Assembly: GCA_035295845.1 (NCBI GenBank)
Contig: DATGIF010000026.1
Location: 9,732 to 73,731, forward strand
Direction: 5' to 3'
Origin: Palsa-892 sp035295845
GTDB lineage: Bacteria; Pseudomonadota; Alphaproteobacteria; Rhizobiales; Xanthobacteraceae
DNA length: 64,000 nt
The notes beneath the pieces are model-generated. The model was not told the origin of the DNA. It saw nothing but the letters and a program-made list of their open reading frames with translations, and ran no database searches. Position numbers and translations under genes: made by a program. This document shows, one piece after another, positions 43,050-51,187 of the stretch (position 1 is its first letter; each line of letters opens with the position of its first letter).

Positions 43050-43382
43050 ATGGTTCGCAAGCTCATTATCGCACTGGCAGCGAGCGTGACCGCTGGATTC
43101 GCGTTCATCCCGGTGAGCGCCTCAGCCGGCTGGTGGTACGGGCATCGCGATATTCGCGCAGACCGGCGCGATATCCGCAGCGATCGTTTCGACATCCGCC
43201 GCGATCGCGCCGACCTGCGGCAGGACTGGCGCGATCTCGGCCGCGACATGCGGTTCGGGAATGGGCGGGATATTGCCCATGACGTGGCGGACATCCGTCG
43301 CGATCGGATGGATCTCCGCAATGACCGGCGTGATCTCTGGCATGACCGCTATGATCTCTACTGGGATCGCCGCGGTTACTGA
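43050..43382 (+). CDS. secreted heptad-repeat (Asp/Arg-rich) protein (110 aa)
   Basis: After a signal peptide (1-26, ending Ala-Ser-Ala) the protein consists of ten seven-residue units. Each begins Asp-Ile or Asp-Leu with a second Asp at position 5, five units on each side of a Phe-Gly-Asn-Gly-Arg spacer, with Arg dominating the other positions. This predicts a long charged helix or coiled coil. Similar Asp-Arg-rich repeat proteins occur in Rhizobiales with no known function. AGGAG lies about 9 bases before the ATG, and a bidirectional hairpin terminator follows. Confidence 0.82.
   Translation: MVRKLIIALAASVTAGFAFIPVSASAGWWYGHRDIRADRRDIRSDRFDIRRDRADLRQDWRDLGRDMRFGNGRDIAHDVADIRRDRMDLRNDRRDLWHDRYDLYWDRRGY
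43149..43373 (+). repeat. ten degenerate 21-bp tandem repeats
   Basis: Units of 21 bases starting GAT/GAC run from 43149 to 43253 (five units) and from 43269 to 43373 (five units), split by a 15-base spacer. They encode the Asp-[Ile/Leu]-x-x-Asp-x-x heptads of the protein above. One unit reads Asp-Ile-Arg-Ala-Asp-Arg-Arg. Confidence 0.9.
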
Positions 43383-43395
43383 TAGCCGGAAAATA

Positions 43396-43422
43396 GAAGG
43401 CCCCGCATCGAGCGGGGCCTTC
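43396..43422. terminator. bidirectional terminator hairpin between convergent genes
   Basis: A perfect 11-bp stem (43396-43406 with 43412-43422) with a 5-base loop lies 13 bases after the repeat-protein stop. On the minus strand it is followed by TATTTT, so it better serves the convergent small secreted protein gene at 43458. Confidence 0.85.
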
Positions 43423-43457
43423 TTGCAAGCTGGTGCGACCTATTCGCTGTTACCCGG

Positions 43458-43748
43458 CTACGTGCCCCGGCAGGCGCGCAGATGTTCCTTGCGAATATCG
43501 CGCTCGGCTTCGGCGGCGCGGGGCGAAACACCGAGACACCATTCGTAATGAACGTGGCGGTCCGCCGACCAGCGCGGCCCTTCGAGCCCGCGCGCGCAGG
43601 CGGGCGTCGAGAGCGCCGCGCGCACCTGGTTGAGCGCCGCATCGGTATAATCGCGGCAAAAACCCGGATCAGCGGCGCGCGCGCCGGAAAGCCCCGGGAA
43701 CAGGAGAACCGCGGCAAGGGCGGCCGAATAAGTCATTCTGCCTGGCAT
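43458..43748 (-). CDS. secreted hypothetical protein with conserved cysteines (96 aa)
   Basis: The 96-residue protein has a signal peptide (about 1-26, ending Ala-Arg-Ala-Ala). The mature part contains Phe-Cys-Arg-Asp-Tyr-Thr-Asp-Ala-Ala-Leu, Pro-Ala-Cys-Ala-Arg-Gly, Glu-Trp-Cys-Leu-Gly and Arg-Ala-Cys, so four cysteines could form two disulfides. ATG 43748 has AGGGAGGA upstream. Function unknown. Confidence 0.75.
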   Translation of the reverse strand: MPGRMTYSAALAAVLLFPGLSGARAADPGFCRDYTDAALNQVRAALSTPACARGLEGPRWSADRHVHYEWCLGVSPRAAEAERDIRKEHLRACRGT

Positions 43749-43836
43749 TTTATTCCTCCCTCGAATCAAAAGGATTGCGCCGCGAACCTAATCTTTGCTG
43801 ATCTCAGGGTCACCGCGCCGAAAGCGCGCAGGGGCT

Positions 43837-44349
43837 TCACTGTCCATCGACGAAAGTGCACGCCCATCGCCCGCCTTTATCGAAATTCTCGATCGCGGTG
43901 TTGATCGTACAGCTGATGGATTTCAGGAACGTGCCGCAGTAGCCGCCCATTGCGCAATCGCCGAATTGCACGCCGTTGCTTGCGCTCGAGTTCTGAATCT
44001 TCTGCAGCAAATCGCTCATCGCGCGGCTGTCGGTAAACGGTCGGCCGGTTTCAGTTCCCTTGATATTTTCCGCACCGGTCCGGCATTTGATCGTCGGCAG
44101 ATCCGCAAGTGGATCAGAGGCGTCGAAGGGCCCGCGCGAATATTGATCGCAATGAAAATTATCGACTTTCACGATGAACTTGCGGGCCTCGCCCTTTTTG
44201 ACGGCCGTTCCATCGTCAATCAGCAGAGCGATCGTTGCCGCGGCGACATCGGGTAGCTCAGCCGAGGTGTCGGGCACCGTGACCAATGCGCCAAAGCTCG
44301 CAGACATAAAAATGAGCAGATAGATTGACGCCACGCAGAATGTTTTCAT
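43837..44349 (-). CDS. secreted hypothetical protein (170 aa)
   Basis: I do not recognise the family. A signal peptide occupies about residues 1-20. The mature domain has six cysteines (His-Cys-Asp, Lys-Cys-Arg, Asp-Cys-Ala, Tyr-Cys-Gly, Ser-Cys-Thr, Ala-Cys-Thr), suggesting three disulfides and a compact extracytoplasmic fold. AGGAG precedes the ATG at 44349. It lies in a run of minus-strand hypothetical genes. Confidence 0.68.
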   Translation of the reverse strand: MKTFCVASIYLLIFMSASFGALVTVPDTSAELPDVAAATIALLIDDGTAVKKGEARKFIVKVDNFHCDQYSRGPFDASDPLADLPTIKCRTGAENIKGTETGRPFTDSRAMSDLLQKIQNSSASNGVQFGDCAMGGYCGTFLKSISCTINTAIENFDKGGRWACTFVDGQ

Positions 44350-44412
44350 GGGCCGCTCCTAAACGTCCCGCCTGAATACCAAATTTTGAATGCCGCTTGT
44401 GGCTAAGGCGGC

Positions 44413-44622
44413 TTATTTCCCGGGATTGTTTGGATCAGAGGGCGGATGATTCCGGGACAATATGGCGTGAATAATATCGAGCAAATAAGCGGCGTGGGGG
44501 GACAGCGCGGCCGTCTCTTTTCTCAGATACTCGACCATCGAAAGCACGGCCGGAAGCTTGTCGGACCCGCGGGGATCTACCTGATGTGGAGGGTTAATTT
44601 CGCTTTTGGGAATCATTCGCAC
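44413..44622 (-). CDS. small hypothetical protein (69 aa)
   Basis: The 69-residue product has a central helical stretch, Leu-Ser-Met-Val-Glu-Tyr-Leu-Arg-Lys-Glu and Ser-Pro-His-Ala-Ala-Tyr-Leu-Leu-Asp-Ile, of a kind I have seen in small rhizobial hypotheticals. Disordered ends flank it. It has no signal peptide. The start could be Met 44622 or 44616. A gene call, but a cautious one. Confidence 0.45.
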   Translation of the reverse strand: MRMIPKSEINPPHQVDPRGSDKLPAVLSMVEYLRKETAALSPHAAYLLDIIHAILSRNHPPSDPNNPGK

Positions 44623-44704
44623 ACGCCCTTTTCCAAATCCTAGGGCGGCTCGAACGGGGCGTATGTACCCAAAATGGAACGGGGTGTTCTATTTCCGGAA
44701 CGGA

Positions 44705-45799
44705 CTATCCGAGAGCGTCGCTCGCGTAGGGTTTGTTGTACGACAAAGCCTCCACCTTGTCGGCATGAACGAACCCTTCAAAGAGATTGATCAGCGGCTC
44801 TCCTTTATAGGCGTGGCCAAGTTCATTCGGATGAATGAATTCGTCGCGAAACCAGGGGAATTTCCGTGGATCGAACGCGTCAATAATCCATTCGATCATG
44901 CGACGCACGCGTGGAATTCGGCCTGCATCGGCATGATACGCAAGCCATATATCGAACGGAAAGCGAGCATCGAGGTCGAGCGGCACAAACCTTCCGCCGA
45001 TCGCGTGTATGTAGGTGGGTACCCAACCAATGCCTGCACCCTTGGCGATCGCCCAGGAATGCACGGTGCTGGTGTTGGTGATCATCGCCACAAACCCGTT
45101 CCAGGGCATGCCGGGAAATGCTTGGTTAAACAGCCGGATCGTGTCGGTTTGCTCGGCGAGCTGGACGACAATCCGGTGCTTCGACATTTCCTGCAAAGTT
45201 TTAGGCGCCCCGTAAGTTTCGATGTAAGGCTTGCCGGCAAACGGCATTGAATGCAGCCGCCCAAGCTTGACGATCTTGATATCGGGCGCGGTCGGCTTGG
45301 TGAGTTGGATCGCGACATCCGCCTCAAGCCGCAACACGTCGGCGGATTGCATGGCGCAGACCAAATTCACCAAAAGCCCGGGATGCGCACGCTGGAATTC
45401 CACGAGCCTCGGCGCGATCCAAAACGTTCCGAGGCCCTCGGTGACCGCCAATTTGACCTCGCCGCTGAGAAGCGGAACCGCGCTGTCTCGCGCCCGCACG
45501 ATCCCGAATGAGGCAGCTTCCATGCGTTTGGCGGCATCGAGAATGCGCTCGCCTTCGAGCGTGGTGCGTACGCCGTCGACATGGCGCGTCAATAGCGTGA
45601 CCGCCATGTGCTGTTCTAGCTCGTGAATCTGCCGGCGCAGGGTATTGATCGAAAGGCCAAGCGCATCCGCGGCCGCGCGAAAGCTGCCGCAACGGGCAAC
45701 TTCAAGGAAAAGACGGATGGCATCCCAGTTGGCCGCCGGCCCGGCTGCAGGTTCCGAACGTTCCAAAATCGGAACACCGCTGTTCCGTTGTGGCTGCAT
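44705..45799 (-). CDS. LysR family transcriptional regulator
   Basis: The 364-residue protein has the LysR winged helix at about residues 28-85 (Asp-Ala-Ile-Arg-Leu-Phe-Leu-Glu-Val-Ala, Gly-Ser-Phe-Arg-Ala-Ala-Ala, Leu-Glu-Gln-His-Met). The substrate-binding domain follows from about 115 (Gly-Glu-Val-Lys-Leu-Ala-Val-Thr-Glu-Gly). The tail beyond residue 310 is about 50 residues longer than typical. ATG 45799 is used; an in-frame ATG and GTG at 45853 and 45877 extend into the divergent gene. It faces the two-domain GNAT gene across 66 bases and probably regulates it. Confidence 0.88.
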   Translation of the reverse strand: MQPQRNSGVPILERSEPAAGPAANWDAIRLFLEVARCGSFRAAADALGLSINTLRRQIHELEQHMAVTLLTRHVDGVRTTLEGERILDAAKRMEAASFGIVRARDSAVPLLSGEVKLAVTEGLGTFWIAPRLVEFQRAHPGLLVNLVCAMQSADVLRLEADVAIQLTKPTAPDIKIVKLGRLHSMPFAGKPYIETYGAPKTLQEMSKHRIVVQLAEQTDTIRLFNQAFPGMPWNGFVAMITNTSTVHSWAIAKGAGIGWVPTYIHAIGGRFVPLDLDARFPFDIWLAYHADAGRIPRVRRMIEWIIDAFDPRKFPWFRDEFIHPNELGHAYKGEPLINLFEGFVHADKVEALSYNKPYASDALG

Positions 45800-45865
45800 A
45801 CGCACTCCCCACCCCCCGCTAAGCTTTGCAGACTCCAGTTGCTGATTCAACATGAGATTGAGGTC

Positions 45866-47119
45866 ATGACTGCCCACGACCTTCGCGCCACCCGCGCTGC
45901 CGAAGCGCTCAGCCGGATGCCGAAGTCGTCATCCCACCCGCTTGCGGAACTGGATCCTCAACTTCTTGCCAGGCGTCTCGTCGTCTTTACGCCCAATGGC
46001 TTGGAAGCCGCGAGGCTATGGGAAAGCGCTCGCACCTATATCGCCGAACTTACGAGCACCGAGATTGTTCAGCGTGTAATGACGCATAATCCGGATAGTT
46101 TCTGGGCCATTGCCCGGCGGGACCGTTTCAAGGCGAACGCGCCGGAGGGCGAAGGATTCATGGCGTTCCTCATGCTCAACGAAGCGGGGATGAAGGGTCT
46201 TGTTAGCGGCGAGCTCAATACGAAGAACCCGGATCTGAAATTACTGGCTCTGCAAAACGAAAAGCCCGCCGGTATCTATGTCTGGGGCGCGCATGCGCGT
46301 GGGCCGCTCGCAGGCGGTATCGCCTTGGCGTTCGAGAAGCTTTGGACGCCGCTATATCGCGACGCCGATATTTATGCGCGTCCGGTCACCGCTGACGGGC
46401 GCCGGATATTGGAAGGGCTGGGTTTCACCTGCGGCGCTTCTTATGGCGGCATCCAGACACTGCATCTGCACACGTATCGCCGCGCCGGCGCTTCGCCGGG
46501 TGATTCTTCCCGCAACCGCATCCGGCCCAAAATCGGCCGCGCCAAAAACCTTTCGGTTACGGTGGTGCGCACGATCGAGGATTTGATGCGCGTCATGACG
46601 ATCCGCAGCGCTGTTTATATCGCCGAGCAGGAATGTCCGTATCTGGAAGAGTTCGACGGCAATGATTTTTCGGCAACACATCTTCTCGGCTATGTCGGCG
46701 ACGAGCCGGTAGGCTGCATGCGCATTCGTTATTTCGCCGATTTCGCCAAGGTCGAGCGGCTCGCGGTTCGAAAGGAGTTCCGCAGCGCGGGCCTGGCGCC
46801 GTACCTCGTGCGTGCGAGCGTCGAGCTTTGCGAAATGAAAGGCTATCGGCGGATTTACGTCCACTCGCAAAGACGCCTGGTGAATTTCTGGGCGAAACGC
46901 GGCTTCAAGAGGCTCGAAGGCGGTCGCGATCTCATTTTTTCGGACTTCGAATACGTGGAGATGATTCTGGACGCCGACCGTCATCCGCAAGCGATCACGC
47001 TTGGAATTGATCCCTATGTGATCATTAGGCCCGAGGGCCAATGGCATGCGCCGGGGGTCCTGGAGCGTTCCGCCATTCGCCCCATCAAACAGCCGGCAGC
47101 CGAGGGGGTGCGGGCGTGA
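45866..47119 (+). CDS. two-domain GNAT acetyltransferase-like protein
   Basis: The 417-residue protein has a C-terminal GNAT domain (about 240-380). It contains Val-Ala-Tyr-like strand Leu-Leu-Gly-Tyr-Val-Gly-Asp-Glu-Pro-Val-Gly and the CoA motif Val-Glu-Arg-Leu-Ala-Val-Arg-Lys-Glu-Phe-Arg-Ser-Ala-Gly-Leu. An N-terminal half (about 30-210) looks like a degenerate second GNAT fold, with Arg-Arg-Ile-Leu-Glu-Gly-Leu-Gly-Phe. ATG 45866 is chosen; the frame runs upstream into the LysR gene. Its stop overlaps the next GTG by 4 bases, so it is coupled to the cysteine hydrolase. Likely controlled by the divergent LysR protein. Confidence 0.78.
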   Translation: MTAHDLRATRAAEALSRMPKSSSHPLAELDPQLLARRLVVFTPNGLEAARLWESARTYIAELTSTEIVQRVMTHNPDSFWAIARRDRFKANAPEGEGFMAFLMLNEAGMKGLVSGELNTKNPDLKLLALQNEKPAGIYVWGAHARGPLAGGIALAFEKLWTPLYRDADIYARPVTADGRRILEGLGFTCGASYGGIQTLHLHTYRRAGASPGDSSRNRIRPKIGRAKNLSVTVVRTIEDLMRVMTIRSAVYIAEQECPYLEEFDGNDFSATHLLGYVGDEPVGCMRIRYFADFAKVERLAVRKEFRSAGLAPYLVRASVELCEMKGYRRIYVHSQRRLVNFWAKRGFKRLEGGRDLIFSDFEYVEMILDADRHPQAITLGIDPYVIIRPEGQWHAPGVLERSAIRPIKQPAAEGVRA

Positions 47120-47730
47120 ACTCGGTCGTCGATATCCGCGCCTATGTCGATCCGTCGATCATTCCGATGCTGGTCTTCGTCGATCTGCAGCAGGAATACA
47201 CCGCAAGCCCGCGCGCGCTCGCGATACCGACCGCTTCCGAGGCGCTGGTGAATTGCCGCGCGGCGCTCGCGCATGCGCGCAAGATCGGCTGGCCGATTGC
47301 GTTCATGCGCTGGGTTGGCCGCTCGTCGTTCTTCAATCAGGCGACGAAATTTTCGCACTGGATTGAGGGCTTCGAGCCGATGCGGGCGGATATGATCTTC
47401 GAGCGCGACCGGCCGTCCTGCTATGCCTGTCCGCAATTCAGCGAGGTCGTTGCCTCAAGCGGCGGCAAGTTTGTACTCGCCGGATTCGCGGGCGAGGCCG
47501 CCTGTCTTTCTACGGCCATTGACGCGTTCCATCGCGGCCACCGCATGACCTATCTCGCCGATGCATCGGCGAGCCACAGCCTTGATGGCATCGCTGAGAG
47601 CGAAGTCCACCTGATCATCGCCAAGCTCGCCGGCCTCTATGGGAATGTCACGGCGACCGCCACGTGGATCTCGGAAACATCCAAGCGAGGCCGCGCCTAC
47701 GCAAGGTCGCATCTTGCTGATCTCGGCTAG
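47116..47730 (+). CDS. isochorismatase-like cysteine hydrolase
   Basis: The 204-residue protein has the family catalytic Asp23 in Val-Phe-Val-Asp-Leu-Gln and nucleophile Cys130 in Glu-Ala-Ala-Cys-Leu-Ser-Thr-Ala. The third position, usually a Lys before a Ser-Ala-Phe motif, appears as Arg (Glu-Arg-Asp-Arg-Pro-Ser-Cys-Tyr), which is noteworthy. Family members hydrolyse amides such as nicotinamide, or isochorismate. The GTG at 47116 overlaps the GNAT stop (GTGA). A joint pathway with the GNAT protein is likely. Confidence 0.82.
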   Translation: MNSVVDIRAYVDPSIIPMLVFVDLQQEYTASPRALAIPTASEALVNCRAALAHARKIGWPIAFMRWVGRSSFFNQATKFSHWIEGFEPMRADMIFERDRPSCYACPQFSEVVASSGGKFVLAGFAGEAACLSTAIDAFHRGHRMTYLADASASHSLDGIAESEVHLIIAKLAGLYGNVTATATWISETSKRGRAYARSHLADLG

Positions 47731-47742
47731 ATCGGCGAGGTC

Positions 47743-48963
47743 TCACATGCCGTCTTTTCCGGAAATGACCGGGCCGAAATGCTCGCTGTATTCGCCGTTG
47801 AAGCGCGACATCTGCATTTGTTTGATCGGATAATAGTCGTCCGGCCCGGTGTTGATCTTGATGCCCGGCAACAGCATTCCAAGCTCAAGGTCCTTGAGGT
47901 TCGCCGCTTGTCGCATGACATTTTCGCGCGTGAGATTGTCGCCGCATTGTTGCAGGACCTGCACAAGTGTTTGCGCGGTCAGATACGCATAAACGCTGAA
48001 CGTGTTGTTCTTATCGCCGCCAGGATAATATTGATCCATGAACGCCGCCCATTCTTTTCGCGCCGGATCGTTGTCCCATCTCGGATCGGTCGGGTCCTTC
48101 GTGTAGTTGCTGGAGAGAATCCCCTTTGCGTTCTCAAGCCCTGCCGGCTTGAAGACGGCGCCGACGGAATTCGAAACGCTGACAACAATATGAATGGGTT
48201 TCCAGTCAAGTTCGGCGACCTTCTTGATCGCTTGTGCGGCGAATTTGGGCGTTGATTGATCAAAAAAGATATCGGCGTCCGAGGATTTCAGCGTGACGAT
48301 TTGAGAATCGATCGTTGGATCGGATGGCTCATACGAAACCTCGGCGACCACCCGCATCCGGCCTTCGAGGCCGCCTTTAAAGCCCTTCAGATAATCCCGG
48401 CCGGCGTCGTCGTTCTGGTAAAGGATGGCGATCTTTCCGTTCGGGTAATTCTGTAGAAGATATTTGGCGTAGATGCGTCCCTCGCTTTCATAGGTGGGTT
48501 GCCATCCCATCGTCCAGGGAAAGTTTTTGGGGTCCCCGAATTTGGACGAGCCGCTGCCGACAAAGAGCTGCGGCACCTTCTTCAGATTCATGTATTTTTG
48601 GATGGCGAGATTGGTGACGGTGCCGAGGCTCTGGAAAATCAGGAGCACGCCGTCGCTCTCGACAAGCTTGCGGGCTTGTTCGACGGTTTTCGACGGATTG
48701 AAAGCGTCGTCGTAGGAAATGAAATTGATCTTGCGTCCATTGACGCCGCCCTCCGCATTGACCTTGTCGAAGTAGGCGGCAATGGTCTTGCCGATGGATG
48801 CATAAGCCGAGAGCGGCCCGCTATACGGCATGATGTTGCCGATCTTGATTTCAGTATCGCTGGCGCCCGTGTCGTATGCTTTTTGGGCGGTGGCCGGTGC
48901 CAAGCCGAATGCGAGGTTCGCTGTCAGAACGATCCATGGCCCGAAGTGCCGCGCACGCATCAT
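47743..48963 (-). CDS. orphan Liv-type ABC substrate-binding protein
   Basis: The 406-residue protein has a signal peptide (about 1-26, ending Ala-Thr-Ala-Gln). The mature domain begins Asp-Thr-Glu-Ile-Lys-Ile-Gly-Asn-Ile-Met-Pro-Tyr-Ser-Gly-Pro-Leu-Ser, a Peripla_BP_6 fold of the hydrophobic-amino-acid/aromatic-acid type. No permease or ATPase is adjacent, so it may use one of the other Liv systems. It ends 12 bases from the convergent hydrolase gene. The start could be Met 48963 or the next Met. Confidence 0.88.
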   Translation of the reverse strand: MMRARHFGPWIVLTANLAFGLAPATAQKAYDTGASDTEIKIGNIMPYSGPLSAYASIGKTIAAYFDKVNAEGGVNGRKINFISYDDAFNPSKTVEQARKLVESDGVLLIFQSLGTVTNLAIQKYMNLKKVPQLFVGSGSSKFGDPKNFPWTMGWQPTYESEGRIYAKYLLQNYPNGKIAILYQNDDAGRDYLKGFKGGLEGRMRVVAEVSYEPSDPTIDSQIVTLKSSDADIFFDQSTPKFAAQAIKKVAELDWKPIHIVVSVSNSVGAVFKPAGLENAKGILSSNYTKDPTDPRWDNDPARKEWAAFMDQYYPGGDKNNTFSVYAYLTAQTLVQVLQQCGDNLTRENVMRQAANLKDLELGMLLPGIKINTGPDDYYPIKQMQMSRFNGEYSEHFGPVISGKDGM

Positions 48964-49111
48964 AACGCCCTTTAGAAACGGTTGGTCTCTGCAATCACCA
49001 TGGAAGACTCAAATGCAGGGGAACATCTTTGTCGCACGCAGGTTTATTTGCAACGCGGCGACCTGGTACTATAGTTTGCGTGCAACCTCTCGCATTTGAA
49101 AGCAGGGCGCG

Positions 49112-50596
49112 ATGAGCCGTCGGATCTTTCGGCATCGCAGAAAGTCGATACCGCATCCTTGCGCGCTTCCTATCGCATTGGTTGTAATTGCTGCATTGAT
49201 CGAAACGGCGAGCGCGCAAGCGCCGAAGGTTGGCGATCCGCCCGAGGCCAACAACATGCGCCTCGTCGGATATAACGATCTGCAAGGGCGGAGCGCCTAC
49301 CAGCCGACCATTCACCGCCAGGGCGATCGCTGGTTTGCCTATATCGGCCATCATGGCGGAACGGACGCGACGCCGAAGCCGATCAACCCCCTTAACGGCC
49401 AGCCGGAATTCAACGGCACATCGATTGTCGACGTTACCGATCCCGCGCATTCGGTTTATGTCGCCCACATTCCCGGCCAGGAAGGCAATTACGAGCAGGG
49501 CGGCGCGCAGATGGTCCGCGTGTGCGACGGCACGCAGTTGCCGCATGGCGATCCGAACAGGGTCTACATGCTCCGCACCTTTGGCGGGCAAGCGCATGAA
49601 ATCTGGGACGTGACAAAGCCTGCCGAGCCGAAACTCATGGTGCGTCTCGATGGTCTCAACGACACGCATAAAAGCTGGTGGGAGTGCGATACCGGCATCG
49701 CCTATCTGGTCTCGGGCGCGCCGGGCTGGCGCACGCGGCGCATGACGCAGGTCTACGATCTCAGCGATCCCGCGCACCCCTTGAAAATTCGCGACTTCGG
49801 CCTGCCGGGGCAGGAGCCTGGCTCCACAGGCTCCGTGCCGACCGAACTACACGGTCCGATCTCCACCGGACCGCAGGGCAATCGCGTCTATTTCGGTTAC
49901 GGCACCAACAAGGGCGGCGTCTTGCAGATCGTCGATCGCGACAAGCTGCTCTCCGGTCCGAAAGAACCGACGCCGGAGAATTTGCGTTATCCCGTTGTGG
50001 GCCAGCTCGAAATGCTGCCGCTGAACGGCGCGCACACGACCTATCCGCTTGGAAAAATGCCGATCGCCGAATTTTCCAGGGAAAAACTCGGCAGCACGCG
50101 CGACTTCGTCATGATCGTGGACGAGGAAATCCTGAACGAGTGTCAGGAGCCGCGCCAGATGGTGTGGTTCGCGGACACGACGGTGGAAACGCGGCCGATG
50201 ATCGTGTCGAGCTACACGGCTTCGGAAGCGAGCGGAAATTTCTGCGAGCGCGGCGGCCGTTTCGGCGCGCACTCCTCGAATGAAAGCATGGCGCCGGTCT
50301 TCTACAAGAAGCTCGCCTTCATCAGCTTCTTCAATGCCGGGGTGAGAGCGATCGACGTGCGCGATCCTTACCATCCGAGAGAGGTGGGTTTCTTCATTCC
50401 GGGTATTACCGAGGCGACCGACAAGCGCTGCGTGAAGGTCGGCGGCGAGGATCGCTGCAAGGTGGCGATTCAAACCAACAATGTGGAAACCGACGAGCGC
50501 GGTTATATTTACATCGTCGATCGCGCCAATACCGGCATGCATATCCTGGAGCTGACGGGCGAGCCGCGCGCGATCGCTGGCCTGCCGCCGGACTGA
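49112..50596 (+). CDS. exported LVIVD/beta-propeller-like repeat protein
   Basis: The 494-residue protein has a basic N-terminus and signal helix (ending Thr-Ala-Ser-Ala-Gln near 36). It then has repeated blades such as Ser-Ile-Val-Asp-Val-Thr-Asp-Pro-Ala, Glu-Ile-Trp-Asp-Val-Thr-Lys-Pro-Ala-Glu-Pro, Val-Tyr-Asp-Leu-Ser-Asp-Pro-Ala and Ala-Ile-Asp-Val-Arg-Asp-Pro-Tyr-His-Pro. These resemble LVIVD repeats that form a beta-propeller in cell-surface proteins. Role unknown. A small exported hypothetical starts 18 bases downstream and may be co-transcribed. Confidence 0.8.
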   Translation: MSRRIFRHRRKSIPHPCALPIALVVIAALIETASAQAPKVGDPPEANNMRLVGYNDLQGRSAYQPTIHRQGDRWFAYIGHHGGTDATPKPINPLNGQPEFNGTSIVDVTDPAHSVYVAHIPGQEGNYEQGGAQMVRVCDGTQLPHGDPNRVYMLRTFGGQAHEIWDVTKPAEPKLMVRLDGLNDTHKSWWECDTGIAYLVSGAPGWRTRRMTQVYDLSDPAHPLKIRDFGLPGQEPGSTGSVPTELHGPISTGPQGNRVYFGYGTNKGGVLQIVDRDKLLSGPKEPTPENLRYPVVGQLEMLPLNGAHTTYPLGKMPIAEFSREKLGSTRDFVMIVDEEILNECQEPRQMVWFADTTVETRPMIVSSYTASEASGNFCERGGRFGAHSSNESMAPVFYKKLAFISFFNAGVRAIDVRDPYHPREVGFFIPGITEATDKRCVKVGGEDRCKVAIQTNNVETDERGYIYIVDRANTGMHILELTGEPRAIAGLPPD

Positions 50597-50614
50597 AGGC
50601 GGGGAGGATCACCC

Positions 50615-51172
50615 GTGAGCCGAGTGATCAAGATTTTTTGTGTCGCGATCTTGCTGACACTTCTGCCCGTGCTGCTTTTTTGCGGCCCGGGGCTGATCGC
50701 CAGTCGAGAGCCGCAGGAAGCCGACTGGAAAGCGATCAAATGGCCATTTCCCACCGACGCCTGGCCCGAGGGCCGCGCCTTCCATTGTGGACGCGAGCAA
50801 TGCGGGACGAATGTTGATTTGTACATCCGGCCGAAGGCCGGCTTCTGCGATTGCTATCGAGGGGTTACCGATGACGACGACATCGACCGCGTCGGCGACG
50901 TGGTTGTCCTCGGTCAAAACTATGCGCCGTCGGCGGCCGGTGGAAATACGACATTGATCGGCCTGCAAGGCCGCGCCAGGCATTTTGTGGTCGATGCGCC
51001 CGGACGGACAAAACTTTACGCGATTGGGATCGCGCTTCACCGCAGATGCGACGCGATTGTCGCGACCGCCGTCAGCGACAGCCCGATAGCGGGCCGCGCG
51101 GAAGATAATGTATTCAAGCTGTTGAATTCGCCGGAAATGAAAAACTGGATCGAGGCGCAGCCGCAATCTTAG
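50615..51172 (+). CDS. exported hypothetical protein (185 aa)
   Basis: I do not recognise the family. A hydrophobic N-terminal segment (about 5-28, Leu-Leu-Phe-Cys-Gly-Pro) may be a signal or anchor. Mature part contains Phe-His-Cys-Gly-Arg-Glu-Gln-Cys-Gly and Gly-Phe-Cys-Asp-Cys-Tyr, a cysteine pattern that could bind metal or form disulfides. GTG 50615 follows GGGGAGG. It is coupled in position with the propeller-type gene upstream. Confidence 0.68.
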   Translation: MSRVIKIFCVAILLTLLPVLLFCGPGLIASREPQEADWKAIKWPFPTDAWPEGRAFHCGREQCGTNVDLYIRPKAGFCDCYRGVTDDDDIDRVGDVVVLGQNYAPSAAGGNTTLIGLQGRARHFVVDAPGRTKLYAIGIALHRRCDAIVATAVSDSPIAGRAEDNVFKLLNSPEMKNWIEAQPQS

Positions 51173-51187
51173 GATTACGGCGCGCCG

